From assembly GCA_947458455.1 (NCBI GenBank), contig CANGYJ010000013.1:1-64000 (forward strand): 64,000 bases of DNA, in the 5' to 3' direction. The first letter of the stretch is position 1. Each line of letters begins with the position of its first letter. Shown here in pieces: positions 24,815 to 33,949 of the stretch. The position numbers and the translations under genes were made by a program. The DNA is from Verrucomicrobiaceae bacterium. GTDB taxonomy: Bacteria > Verrucomicrobiota > Verrucomicrobiia > Verrucomicrobiales > Verrucomicrobiaceae. The notes beneath the pieces were generated by a model. It did not search any database. It saw only the letters and a list, made by a program, of their open reading frames with translations, and had not been told where the DNA came from.

Positions 24815-26149
24815 TCAATCTCCCCGCCACCAGGAACGCCAGGTCTTGCGGGCTTTTTGTTCGCGGTGGAGGACGACAGGGGCGGTTGGAATGATGGGCG
24901 GAGCAGGTGAGGCGGGGGGCTCAGTGGCGAGGAAGGGCGTGTCCAGAGGAGGCGCTTCGACGGGATCGATGGGGGCGACTTCGGGTTCCTTCAGTTGAGC
25001 AAGGGAGGCTCCGAATCCGCGAGGGCGGACGACGATTTCGGCCTTGATGACGGGGGCGTGAGGGCGGAGGGGCGGAGGTGGGGGGAAGCCGCCGGGGATG
25101 CCGGATGGATTTTCCTCCAGGGCGGCGAGGGGATCATCGAAAGTGGCTTCTCCTGGGCTGGCGAGGGTGACGGGCACGAGCTCGGGCAGGCTGAGAATGG
25201 TTTCGGGCTCGGGCGATGGCTCGACGGGGGCTGGTGGAGGCGGCGGGGCAGGGAAGGGGATGGCTTCGAAGGCCGTGAAGGCTCCGACGGAAGGTGCGGC
25301 CGGTTCGAGGACCGGTGCTGGTATGGATTCTTCGGTAACGGTGATTTCATCCGGCAAGGCACCGCCTTGGAAGAGGGATGGGATGAAGAGGGGCTGGATC
25401 GGGGCGGGAGACGGAGACGGAGACGGAGTAGGATCTAGGGCGGGCTGCGGGGTGTAGCTGGCGGCTCCGGGAGGCTCGGCGAGGAAGGCAAAATCTGAGG
25501 AGGATCTTGGCGGGGCGGAGGCGGGATCAGCGGTGAGCTCATCCCAACTGGGCAGGGGCTCGATGCCGAGCAGCCAAGAGGTATTCGATGGGGCCGATGG
25601 CAGGGCAGGATGGAGGTTTAAAAACGGCGCGGGGGGGGCTTCGAGCGGCTCCGAAGGGAAAAGGAAGCCTGCACCATCGGTTTCCGCTTGGGGCATTGAA
25701 AATGGCTCAATCGGGGCGGTGGCCGGTTTTTCGGCGGGCATGCTCCAGGAGGGAAAAACCTCCGGTAGGGCTGCTTGGGCGGTTTCGAGCGGTTCGGGAG
25801 CCGGGGAAAGGGTTTCGCGCAAGGTCTCGACATCCAGCGTGATGATGGGGGCCTGCTGCTCACGCTCGACCTGCCGGGCGAGCCAGGCATCCACTTCTAC
25901 GCGAGGTGGCGGCGCTGGCTCGGGTGGGCGCTGCGGCAGTAATTCGAGGGGACGTGAGGCTGGGACGATGCGTTTGCGACCAAGAAAAGCCACGGCGGCC
26001 GCTCCAGCGAGGAACATGAGCGGGGAGGGCTTCATGCGCATGGCCACGAGGCCGCCAGCGGAGATGGCGGCAAGCACGCCGAGCGCCTTGGAGGCGCCGC
26101 TGGAATGGCTGGCGTTGTCTGTTTCCATGAGTTGCTCGTGCGGAGCCAT
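24815..26149 (-). CDS. Proline-rich membrane protein next to PilT
   Basis: About 444 residues from an ATG at 26149; starts at 26176 and 26128 are equally possible, as none has a clear ribosome site. Two hydrophobic segments near the N-terminus (ALGVLAAISAGGLVAM and PLMFLAGAAAVAFLG) precede about 360 residues rich in Pro, Ala, Glu and Ser with no repeat unit I can define. It ends in a basic, Trp-rich tail (KARKTWRSWWRGD). The function is unknown. It is downstream of pilT on the same strand and could be a spacer or scaffold for the motility machinery. Confidence 0.6.
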   Translation of the reverse strand: MAPHEQLMETDNASHSSGASKALGVLAAISAGGLVAMRMKPSPLMFLAGAAAVAFLGRKRIVPASRPLELLPQRPPEPAPPPRVEVDAWLARQVEREQQAPIITLDVETLRETLSPAPEPLETAQAALPEVFPSWSMPAEKPATAPIEPFSMPQAETDGAGFLFPSEPLEAPPAPFLNLHPALPSAPSNTSWLLGIEPLPSWDELTADPASAPPRSSSDFAFLAEPPGAASYTPQPALDPTPSPSPSPAPIQPLFIPSLFQGGALPDEITVTEESIPAPVLEPAAPSVGAFTAFEAIPFPAPPPPPAPVEPSPEPETILSLPELVPVTLASPGEATFDDPLAALEENPSGIPGGFPPPPPLRPHAPVIKAEIVVRPRGFGASLAQLKEPEVAPIDPVEAPPLDTPFLATEPPASPAPPIIPTAPVVLHREQKARKTWRSWWRGD

Positions 26150-26232
26150 GCGAAAAGGTCTCACGACGATCATCATGACCGTCGTGCGGTAGATATAACC
26201 TGAAGCCCGGCGATGGGAAAGGACGCTCGCGG

Positions 26233-27336
26233 TTATTTTTTGCTCTCGCCACCACCGGCGTTGGCGATCTCAGCATCCTCGGGCGGGAGGAAGTTCTTGA
26301 AGCGGCTCTTGTCGATGGCCTTCATGTAGGCCTCCATCGGAGAGACATAGCCGTCACGGAGCTTCTGCCAGATGGCGTCGTCCATGAACTGCATGCCCTG
26401 GGCTTTGCCGCCGATGATGACGTCGTAGAGCTTCTGCGTGGCGCCTTCACGGATGATGGCGCCCACGGCGGCATTGGAGATCATGATTTCGTTCACGGCG
26501 CAGCGGCCACCGCCATCGTGGCGCTTCATGAGGAGCTGGGCCACGACACCACGCAGCGAGGCGGCGAGCATGGTGCGCACCTGGCTCTGCTGATCGGAAG
26601 GGAAGACGTCGATGATACGGTCAACGGTCTTGCGAGCGTTGTTGGTGTGCAGGGTGCCGAAGACGAGAAGGCCGGTTTCGGCGGCGGTGAGGGCGAGCGA
26701 GATGGTTTCGAGATCTCGCATTTCGCCTACGAGCACGATGTCCGCATCTTCACGGAGGGCGGCGCGGAGGCCATCGGCGAAGGATGGCGTCTGGATGGGT
26801 ACCTCACGTTGGGTGATGATGCTCTTTTTATTGCGGTGAACGAACTCGATGGGCTCTTCGACGGTGATGATGTGGCGGCGGAAGTTCGTGTTGATGTAAT
26901 CGAGCAGGGCCGCAAGCGTGGTGGACTTTCCAGAGCCGGTGGGGCCGGTGACGAGGACGAGACCGCTTCGCAGATGGCCGAATTCTTTGACGATCGGCGG
27001 GATGTTGAGCTGCTCGAGGCTGGCGATCTTTGTGGGAATGATACGGAAGACGCAGGCGAGCCCGTGCTGCTGCTTGAGGTAGTTGCAGCGGAAGCGGTTA
27101 TCGGCGTCCATCTCGTAGGCGAAGTCGAGGTCGCCTTTGTCGATGTATTTCTGCCAGGCTTTGGGATCGCAGATTTCCGTCATCATCGTCTCCATGGCCT
27201 CAGCGTCGAGGACTTCATCGGCGATGGGCTTGATGCTGCCGTGGACACGCACCTTGGGAGGCTGGCCCTGGCTGAGGTGAAGGTCGGAGCCGCCGAGTTC
27301 GATGAGCTGGCGGAAGTATTTGTCGATGGCGGGCAT
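26233..27336 (-). CDS. pilT: Type IV pilus retraction ATPase PilT
   Basis: 367 residues, the usual PilT size. The secretion-ATPase core has Walker A GPTGSGKSTT, an Asp box (ITVEEPIEF), Walker B (ADIVLVGEMRDLET) and a His box (LVFGTLHTNNA). The AIRNLIRE-type motif needed for retraction appears as AAVGAIIREGATQKLYDVI. It hydrolyses ATP to depolymerise pili in twitching motility and DNA uptake. A second PilT-type gene lies upstream after a 250-bp repeat-filled gap. Confidence 0.93.
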   Translation of the reverse strand: MPAIDKYFRQLIELGGSDLHLSQGQPPKVRVHGSIKPIADEVLDAEAMETMMTEICDPKAWQKYIDKGDLDFAYEMDADNRFRCNYLKQQHGLACVFRIIPTKIASLEQLNIPPIVKEFGHLRSGLVLVTGPTGSGKSTTLAALLDYINTNFRRHIITVEEPIEFVHRNKKSIITQREVPIQTPSFADGLRAALREDADIVLVGEMRDLETISLALTAAETGLLVFGTLHTNNARKTVDRIIDVFPSDQQSQVRTMLAASLRGVVAQLLMKRHDGGGRCAVNEIMISNAAVGAIIREGATQKLYDVIIGGKAQGMQFMDDAIWQKLRDGYVSPMEAYMKAIDKSRFKNFLPPEDAEIANAGGGESKK

Positions 27337-27387
27337 GGGCGGAAAAGATGAAGGATGTAATCTAAAAGATGAAGGCGGCGCTAGCAG

Positions 27388-27546
27388 GAGCGGGAAATGA
27401 CGAAATCCTAAGCTCGAATGACGAAGGAATGCCGAAGGCCTAATGACAAGAGCAAGACTGCGACCTCGCGTTTCACGCAGAGGCTTTCGTCATTCGTCAT
27501 TGGAGCTTTTTTCGTCATTCGGATTTAGAAATTCGTCATTCAGGAG
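27388..27546. repeat. Heptad-rich inverted repeat (family B), copy 2
   Basis: The element begins with GGAGCGGGAAATGACGAA as in copy 1 at 14733 and continues with AATGACG/AATGCCG units. CGTCATT units return on the other strand at 27487-27546. The middle is GC-rich (CGACCTCGCG...). It occupies most of the gap between the two PilT-type genes. Confidence 0.85.
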
Positions 27547-27589
27547 CGGGCGGCTGGCCCTTGAAGGCATCCGTGTGTCCCGTGGATCA

Positions 27590-28702
27590 CTACGACTCGA
27601 AATACTTTCGCATGAGGATCTTGTCCTCGGCGCGGGATTCGCACTCCTCACGGCTGATGTGGCCTTCGGAGTAAAGATTGCGCAGGGAATCGTCCATCGT
27701 GATCATGCCGACGTTTTTGCCGGTCTGCATGACGCCCGCGAGCATGAAGGTCTTGCCTTCACGGATGCAGTTGGCCACGGCGGGGGTGTTGACGAGCACT
27801 TCGAGGGCCATGGCACGACCGTTGCCATCCAATTTGGGCACGAGCTGCTGGGAAAGGATGCCGCGAAGGGATTCACTCACCATGATGCGGATCTGCTCAC
27901 GCTGATCGAGGGGGAACACATCGAGCACGCGGTCAAGCGTTCGGGCGGAGCTGCCGGTGTGGAGGGTGCCGAGCACCAAGTGACCCGTTTCCGCGGCCGT
28001 GATGGCGAGCGAGATGGTCTCAAGGTCACGCATTTCACCCACCATGATCACATCCGGATCTTCACGCAGGGCTCCACGGAGGGCGGCGGCAAAGGATTGA
28101 GTATGGGTGTGGACCTCACGCTGATTGACATGGCAGCCTTTGGGCGGGATGACGAATTCGATGGGGTCTTCCAGCGTGATGATGTGGTCCTGGCGCTCTT
28201 CATTGATGGCATCGACGAGGGCGGCGAGGGTGGTGGACTTCCCACAACCCACGGGGCCGGTGACGAGGATGAGGCCGTTGTGGAAGCGAGTGAGGGTGCG
28301 GACGGTTTCTGGCAGGCCGAGCTCGTCCACGGAGCTGACCTTCGTTTTGATGACGCGGAAGACCATGTCGATGCCGAGGCGCTGACGCACCACGGAGGCG
28401 CGGAAGCGGCCGTAACCGGGCGAATAGGCGAAATCGGCATCACCACGCTCTTCGATGAGTTTTTTCTGCGACTCGCCCATGAAAGCGTAGGCCAGCCTGT
28501 GAGTCTCCTCGGCGGTGAGCACGGCGGCATTGTTCCAGATGGGCTGGAGATTGCCGTAACGCCGCCAGATGGGCTGGGAGCCGGTGGCGAGGTGCAAATC
28601 GGACGCGTCGTACTGCATGCAGAACTGCAGATATTCGTCCACGGAGCCGAGCGTCGGGATGGTGTCGGCGGGGGCTTGTTGAGGGTCGGTAGTCTCGGAC
28701 AT
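27590..28702 (-). CDS. PilT/PilU-type ATPase
   Basis: 370 residues. The same core as PilT: Walker A GPVGCGKSTT, Asp box ITLEDPIEF, Walker B PDVIMVGEMRDLET and His box LVLGTLHTGSS, with AVANCIREGKTFMLAG in the retraction-motif position. The Walker A is GPVGCGKS instead of GPTGSGKS, and the N-terminus is longer. It is more like the accessory retraction ATPase PilU than PilT, but the assignment is by paralogy. It sits upstream of pilT on the same strand. Confidence 0.88.
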   Translation of the reverse strand: MSETTDPQQAPADTIPTLGSVDEYLQFCMQYDASDLHLATGSQPIWRRYGNLQPIWNNAAVLTAEETHRLAYAFMGESQKKLIEERGDADFAYSPGYGRFRASVVRQRLGIDMVFRVIKTKVSSVDELGLPETVRTLTRFHNGLILVTGPVGCGKSTTLAALVDAINEERQDHIITLEDPIEFVIPPKGCHVNQREVHTHTQSFAAALRGALREDPDVIMVGEMRDLETISLAITAAETGHLVLGTLHTGSSARTLDRVLDVFPLDQREQIRIMVSESLRGILSQQLVPKLDGNGRAMALEVLVNTPAVANCIREGKTFMLAGVMQTGKNVGMITMDDSLRNLYSEGHISREECESRAEDKILMRKYFES

Positions 28703-28719
28703 GAATTAATGGTGATTTT

Positions 28720-29151
28720 CTAGCGGATCGGCGGCTGGCTGTCATCAGCCGTCTTTGCGGCCTTGGCTTGCAGCCAGTTTTGGACGAACTGCATGCCGTA
28801 GTTCGTGACGGCTTTGCGCCCCATGCTGATGAGCGGTCCGGCGAGAAGGCCCAGCAGGCCGCTGGAGAGACCACGTGACGGCTGCGGACGCTCGAGTTCG
28901 AGGTCGTCATCCTCGTCCAACACCGGGGAGGAGCGGGACGGGAGGAGCAGCTTGATCGCGGCGAGCCCGGCCACCACGCCGCCAGCGATCCAGAAGATGC
29001 GGTGACGTTCAAAGCTACGCGCCATGAAGGCTCGCGGGCTCCATTCCTCGGCCACGAGGCCGGTCTCACGGGCCAGCTCATGGCGGGCGAGCTCGAGATC
29101 GCGGAGGGCCTGCTGCTTCGGTGTCAGTCGTTGGAGGTGCTGGCTAGCCAT
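28720..29151 (-). CDS. Small membrane protein in YqjK position
   Basis: 143 residues. A charged, helical N-terminus (LTPKQQALRDLELARHEL) is followed by a membrane segment (IFWIAGGVVAGLAAIKLLL) and an acidic stretch (DEDDDLELE). A second hydrophobic segment (SSGLLGLLAGPLISMG) lies near the end. It starts 28 bp inside the YqjE-like gene, so the two are translationally coupled. In enterobacteria the order is yqjD-yqjE-yqjK; here it is the third gene, but the sequence match is weak. Confidence 0.65.
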   Translation of the reverse strand: MASQHLQRLTPKQQALRDLELARHELARETGLVAEEWSPRAFMARSFERHRIFWIAGGVVAGLAAIKLLLPSRSSPVLDEDDDLELERPQPSRGLSSGLLGLLAGPLISMGRKAVTNYGMQFVQNWLQAKAAKTADDSQPPIR

Positions 29152-29534
29152 TCGCGGTCGCGGCGGAATTGGTTGAAGGTTTCCTCAAACAGCTTCAGGC
29201 GCTTCAGCCGGGCTTTGAGGAAGAGAAGAAGGATAAATCCGATGAAAAGATGCGCTCCAGCTCCGCACAGGGCAACTTTGGCCCAATGCCAGCCGCTGCG
29301 CTCGGCGATGATCCAGATGAGGGCGGGCGTGGCGAGCATCCAGCCGATCACGAGGCTGGCGAGGGTGAGCATGACGTGGCCGGTGAGCGAAGAGGCCTTC
29401 ACGCCAGCTTCCTGACCTTCGATTTGCAGCAATCGACCGCGTGCCTCGACATATAAGGCTATGGCACGCAGGAGCCCCGCGACACGGGAAGAATGCCCGG
29501 CGGAGGCCGTGGGAGCAGTGGGGCCGTTTTCCAT
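29124..29534 (-). CDS. YqjE/holin-like membrane protein
   Basis: 136 residues. An amphipathic N-terminal helix (SRVAGLLRAIALYVEARGRL) and two long membrane segments (VMLTLASLVIGWMLATPALIWI and VALCGAGAHLFIGFILLLFL) match the YqjE/phage-holin superfamily III layout. It lies 30 bp after the DUF883 gene and overlaps the next gene by 28 bp, forming a three-gene membrane operon. Confidence 0.75.
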   Translation of the reverse strand: MENGPTAPTASAGHSSRVAGLLRAIALYVEARGRLLQIEGQEAGVKASSLTGHVMLTLASLVIGWMLATPALIWIIAERSGWHWAKVALCGAGAHLFIGFILLLFLKARLKRLKLFEETFNQFRRDREWLASTSND

Positions 29535-29564
29535 GATGTTGCTGGCCTAGTGGAGGAGCGCCGA

Positions 29565-29939
29565 TCAGCGGCGCATGAGCAGTCCGAGCACGAAACCAAT
29601 GCCGAAGGCGGTGGCGAGAGCCTGCACGGGCTTCTCACGGGCGAATTTTTCGGCCTCCACACGCAGATCCGCGCAGCGGGCGCGGGCCTCGTGCAGGGTA
29701 TCGTCGGCATACTGGCGGAACTCGTCGGCCTTTTCCTTGATGTCCGTGGCGGCGGTCGAGGCAGACTCGCGCCAATGCTGGGCGCGCTGCTCGGCCACGT
29801 TGCGTAGTTCGGAGGCTTTTTGGGCGGCGGCGCTGCGGAGTTCCTCGGCGGCCTTGAGGGCGCTGGCCTTCGCGGCCTGGAAAGGATCGAGCGGTGTGGC
29901 AGCTCCAAAGGGGGAATCAGCGGTGGGATTGTCAGACAT
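29565..29939 (-). CDS. YqjD/ElaB-like (DUF883) ribosome- or membrane-associated protein
   Basis: 124 residues. A long Ala-rich helix of Glu/Lys/Arg heptads (AAEELRSAAAQKASELRNVA) ends in a C-terminal hydrophobic anchor (QALATAFGIGFVLGLLMRR), as in DUF883 proteins YqjD and ElaB. In E. coli these tail-anchored proteins bind ribosomes in stationary phase. It is the first gene of a YqjD-YqjE-YqjK-like trio upstream of the PilT-type genes. Confidence 0.85.
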   Translation of the reverse strand: MSDNPTADSPFGAATPLDPFQAAKASALKAAEELRSAAAQKASELRNVAEQRAQHWRESASTAATDIKEKADEFRQYADDTLHEARARCADLRVEAEKFAREKPVQALATAFGIGFVLGLLMRR

Positions 29940-30019
29940 GGTGTGAAGTGGGGTTGTCGTTACTGGCGCTGTTTTAGAACATCCGCTCCACCTTGGCGAG
30001 AGGAAAAGCAGGCGCGGCG

Positions 30020-31272
30020 TCAGCCGGGCATTTGCTCGCGTTCCTTCCAGCGGCGCTCGTGGCGGTTCATCTTGCGGAAGAATTCCTCTTCCTCCTGTGG
30101 CGTGGCGTTGGGATCGAGCGGCATCCGCAGGCGGATTTCGAGGCCGCGTGGATCTAGCATGCGTGCCTCGGCGGTGCCACCGTGAAGGTGCATCGTCACA
30201 TCAATGGCCATCATATTCACGCCGAAATCATCCGGGCGGCGGCTGCGGGTGAAAAACGGCTCAAAGAGGTTCGCACTGCGGTCGTGCGCATGCCTCAGGC
30301 CGGTGTCACGCAGGCACACCACGAGGTGGCTGCGGCCAGCGGCATCGACTTCGGTGGTGGAGCTGATTTGAATGCTATCCCCGTCGGCCAGGTGAGTGAT
30401 TTCCTCGACGAAAAGCAGACGCCAGATCTGCCGGAAGCGACCGCCGTGAACCATGAGCGGCGGGAGATTCGGATCGAGCTCCACATCGACGTGCAGATTT
30501 TTTTCCACGAGCTGCTGGCCGAAGACGTTCAGCATCTCGCCGAGGATGCCCTGGAGCGTGCATTCATCCGCCCGCATCAGCCTTTTCGCCTGCGAGGCAT
30601 CCGCCAGCCGGGAGAGCAGCGTCTGAAGGCGGTCGATCTGCGTGGCCGCCTGGCTTTGAATGTCGAGCCAGAAGCTGCCATCACGCGGCGGGGCACCGTT
30701 CAGCTCCTCAATGATCTTCAGAGGAGCCAGGTCGATGAAGGCCCTCACCACGGTCAAAGCATTGCGCAGATGATGGTTCAAGCCTTCCGCCATGATGCCC
30801 AGGCCGGAGACGCGGTCTGTGGCGAGCATGTGGTGCACTGTATCCGCCTTTTCCGCCAGCAGGCGCTCACGCTCCAAGAGTACCTGGTAGTAATCGAGCG
30901 CATATTTGATGGTATGAGAGAGCTCCTCGGGGTCCCAGGGCTTGTGCGGGTGGCGGAAAACACGGACGTCATTCACCGCGTCCACCGCAGCTTGGTAAGC
31001 TGTGTAGGCCTTGACGAGGATGCGCACGTCATTCGGCGAGAGGTTACGGGCCTGCTCTAGCAGTTCCACGCCGCTGGCACCGGGCATGCGCTGATCCGTC
31101 AGCAGCAGGCCGATCTGCGGGCCGTAGGCTTCGAGGATCTTGTAGCCGTCGAGGGCATTGTTGGCGATGTGGACGACATAAGCGTCGAAAAAATCACTCG
31201 GAAGTAGTGAGGCGCCTTCTCTTCGTCATCGACGTAGAGGATGTGACAGGGCGAGAGGCGCTGGGCGGACAT
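30020..31272 (-). pseudogene. Response-regulator/histidine-kinase hybrid split by a frameshift
   Basis: From the ATG at 31272 a REC domain begins (CHILYVDDEEKAPHYFR), with the acidic pair. At about 31197-31207, near six As on the plus strand, the frame is lost and it continues in a second frame as SDFFDAYVVHIANNALDGYK, then LLLTDQRMPGASG with the phosphoacceptor Asp. A kinase-like region follows with His in GLNHHLRNALTVV and an HATPase-type end (LRDTGLRHAHDR, LFEPFFTRSRRPDDFG). One missing base between CG and AGT would restore a continuous protein of about 417 residues. It is either a real null mutation or a sequencing error. Confidence 0.8.
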
Positions 31273-31387
31273 GCGGCACTCATCCAAGCTCCGCCTGCCG
31301 GATGCGGCAACCACTTTGCTACATCCAAAGCCGTATCACCGGGAATGGTTTATTTGTCGGGGGTGTAAGAGTTTTTGCTGGTGGTAT

Positions 31388-31417
31388 TTGACCATCTTTG
31401 GTATTCCCAAGAATAAT
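31388..31417 (+). promoter_or_regulatory. Putative sigma-70-like promoter for the TSP3 gene
   Basis: TTGACC at 31388-31393 and AATAAT at 31412-31417, 18 bp apart, each match consensus at five of six positions. The element lies about 34 bp before the TSP3 start in an AT-rich intergenic stretch. It may serve the TSP3 and Rhs genes together. Confidence 0.45.
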
Positions 31418-31450
31418 TGCTTAATCATTCACCCTCCACGGTGAGTCTTG

Positions 31451-33886
31451 ATGCAAGAGCTTCGAGCCACTCTGTTTATGAACACGAATTCGACCTCAAG
31501 CGCTTCTCGGCCTCATGGCCAATCGGATACCACCCTTCGCCGACTCCGACGTTTGAGATGGCCCCTGTGGCTCCAGGTGGCGGCCGTTTTTTTCTGGACC
31601 CTAGGTCTCCCCGCCACTCGTGCTGCCTATGTGCCTGACTCGACCGGCCAGCCCGCCTGGGATGGCAATGGCGATGAACCCACCGAAGGACCGGACCTCG
31701 GAAATAGCGATTACGACCTTCTTCCCAACTGGTACGAAGACTACATTGGCACTGACAAAAACAATCCCGATAGCGATGGCGATGGCGTGACGGATTCCGA
31801 CGAGGTGCTCATACTTGGCACAAATCCCCTCATGGCCGACACCAACGACAACGGTTGGGATGATCTGGCTGATGCCACGGGAGATAGTGATGCAGATGCC
31901 GATCCTGATAATGATGGGATTCCCAATTCCATCGAGACCAATCATTCTACCAATCCCCAGGTCGCTGATACCGATGGGGACGGCCTAAACGACGGCTTGG
32001 AGATCAATAGTGACGGCGCATACAGCCCGCTGAACCCCGACACGGACAGTGACGGCACTGGCCACTATGATCAATACTATGGCATCACGCCCTCCACGGA
32101 TAGCGGCACGAGCGATCCAGCAGGCGCATCCGAAAGTGACGCCAGCACCACTGCGGATGCCTCGACGGAGACCGATCCTGCCCAGATCGATTCAGACAAC
32201 GACGGCCTCCCTGATCTGCTGGAGCAGCAGCTTCAGCAGTCTGGAGAATTCTCTAGTTCCTACCTTGATTACGATAGTGACGATGATGGTCTTCACGATG
32301 GCCTGGAATATCAGCTCGGCACAAATCCTGACGCGAGTGATACGGATGGCGACGAGCTTGATGATGCGACTGAGGTGGCCATTGGCAGCCGTCCGCTGGT
32401 GATTGATTCGGACGGGGACGAGTTGCTCGATGGTTACGAGTTTTTCCAGTTTGGAAGCAGCCCCACTGACCCCGACAGCGATGATGACGGCCTTGGCGAC
32501 CACCAAGAATGGACGATTGGCACCTCGCCCAATGATACGGACTCAGACGATGACGGACTCAGCGACTACGCAGAGGTGACCAATGCCAGCACCACCAACC
32601 CACTAGTTGACGACACGAATGTTAATGGCACGAGCGACTACGAGGAAACCTTCGGACAGCCTGAGCCGGAGCCTCCGGCGGATTCGGATCAAGACGGGCT
32701 GAATGATGAACAGGAGGCTCTCTATGGCACAAATCCCTCGGATACCGATACGGATGACGACGGTCTGAGTGACGGATTTGAGGTCTCTTGGGGCAGCAAT
32801 CCCACCACCCAGGATACCGATGGAGACGGGCTCACCGATGATGTGGAATACCAGCTTTCCTTGGAGCCGGCGGATGCGGACAGTGATGACGACCAGATTT
32901 CCGACGGGGCCGAGCTCACCAGCGATGAACCCACAGATGCCACCGATCCCGATTCGGATGGCGATGGCCTCACGGATTGGGCGGAAATGTCCACTTATGG
33001 GACCGACCCAAATCACACCGATACCGATGGAGATCACCTCACGGATTTTGAGGAAGTGAACGCAGCAGACCTGTTTTCCGGCCTTTCCATCACGCTGAAT
33101 CCTCTGGCAGCAGACTCCGATGGGGATGGCTTTCCCGATTACATCGCTGTTTCCAGCTACCTCACCGATAGCGATGGCGGCGGTATTCCGGACCGCATTG
33201 AGGCCCTTTACCAGCTCGATCCCATGAATGCTGCTGACGACACCGGTGATCTGGACGGTGATGGCACGAACAATCTGGATGAGTACAATGCGGGGCAGGC
33301 ACTCAACGGCGATTTCGTCGAGAACTATGACACCGATGCCGATGGCATGAGTGATGTTTGGGAGCTGTCTTGGGGCTTTGATCCCAATAACCGCGAGGAT
33401 GCGGCAGGTGACTCGGATTCTGACTGGATGACCAATTTGGAAGAATTCAGATCAGGTTCCAATCCAGTCATGTCTGATTCCGGCATCTCCAATCCCACCC
33501 CTGCGGAATACTATCTCATTTCGGGTAGTGATGACTGGGATCAAGATGGTGTGTCGAATCTCGACGAGATGCTCGTGACTCACACAGATCCTCGCGTTCC
33601 CAATTCCACCACCACGGATACGACCACCACAGACACGACGACGACCACCACGGATACGACCACGACCAATACGGATACGACGACTACTTACACGGATACG
33701 ACGACGACCAATACGGATACGACGACGACCACAGGCATTACAGGTTCCATGTATTCATGCACCTGCGGTGGAAACCACGCCTCATCTGCCGATTGCGGAC
33801 AGAACTCGAACACGACAAACAACAACACGACAAACAACCAAAGTGGAGACGAAGACGGCTCCACCTGTCCTGCCGATGGCAATTGA
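31451..33886 (+). CDS. Secreted thrombospondin type-3 repeat (calcium-binding) protein
   Basis: About 811 residues; starts at 31448 (TTG), 31451 or 31478 are possible. An Arg-rich N-terminus precedes a hydrophobic segment (WPLWLQVAAVFFWTLGLPA) that serves as signal or anchor. Residues about 95-690 are packed with Asp-rich TSP3-type loops such as DSDGDGVTDSDEV, DTDGDGLNDGLEI and DPDNDGIPNSIET. A Thr/Asp-rich linker and a short Cys-containing tail (YSCTCGGNH, CGQNSN) close the protein. TSP3 loops bind calcium and make stiff extracellular stalks. It is followed 63 bp later by the Rhs gene, with which it may work. Confidence 0.88.
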   Translation: MQELRATLFMNTNSTSSASRPHGQSDTTLRRLRRLRWPLWLQVAAVFFWTLGLPATRAAYVPDSTGQPAWDGNGDEPTEGPDLGNSDYDLLPNWYEDYIGTDKNNPDSDGDGVTDSDEVLILGTNPLMADTNDNGWDDLADATGDSDADADPDNDGIPNSIETNHSTNPQVADTDGDGLNDGLEINSDGAYSPLNPDTDSDGTGHYDQYYGITPSTDSGTSDPAGASESDASTTADASTETDPAQIDSDNDGLPDLLEQQLQQSGEFSSSYLDYDSDDDGLHDGLEYQLGTNPDASDTDGDELDDATEVAIGSRPLVIDSDGDELLDGYEFFQFGSSPTDPDSDDDGLGDHQEWTIGTSPNDTDSDDDGLSDYAEVTNASTTNPLVDDTNVNGTSDYEETFGQPEPEPPADSDQDGLNDEQEALYGTNPSDTDTDDDGLSDGFEVSWGSNPTTQDTDGDGLTDDVEYQLSLEPADADSDDDQISDGAELTSDEPTDATDPDSDGDGLTDWAEMSTYGTDPNHTDTDGDHLTDFEEVNAADLFSGLSITLNPLAADSDGDGFPDYIAVSSYLTDSDGGGIPDRIEALYQLDPMNAADDTGDLDGDGTNNLDEYNAGQALNGDFVENYDTDADGMSDVWELSWGFDPNNREDAAGDSDSDWMTNLEEFRSGSNPVMSDSGISNPTPAEYYLISGSDDWDQDGVSNLDEMLVTHTDPRVPNSTTTDTTTTDTTTTTTDTTTTNTDTTTTYTDTTTTNTDTTTTTGITGSMYSCTCGGNHASSADCGQNSNTTNNNTTNNQSGDEDGSTCPADGN
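33607..33737 (+). repeat. Thr/Asp linker tract (TTTD repeats) in the TSP3 gene
   Basis: Short near-identical units of the ACGACCACC-ACGGATACG type repeat across about 130 bp, encoding TTTD/TTTTD runs. Slippage here would change linker length in multiples of a few residues. It separates the TSP3 loops from the Cys-containing tail. Confidence 0.8.
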
Positions 33887-33949
33887 TGCGTCGCTTTGTT
33901 TTCCCTCGTCACTTCACTCCGATTTCCAGCGCTTTCTTTTCCGCACGCC

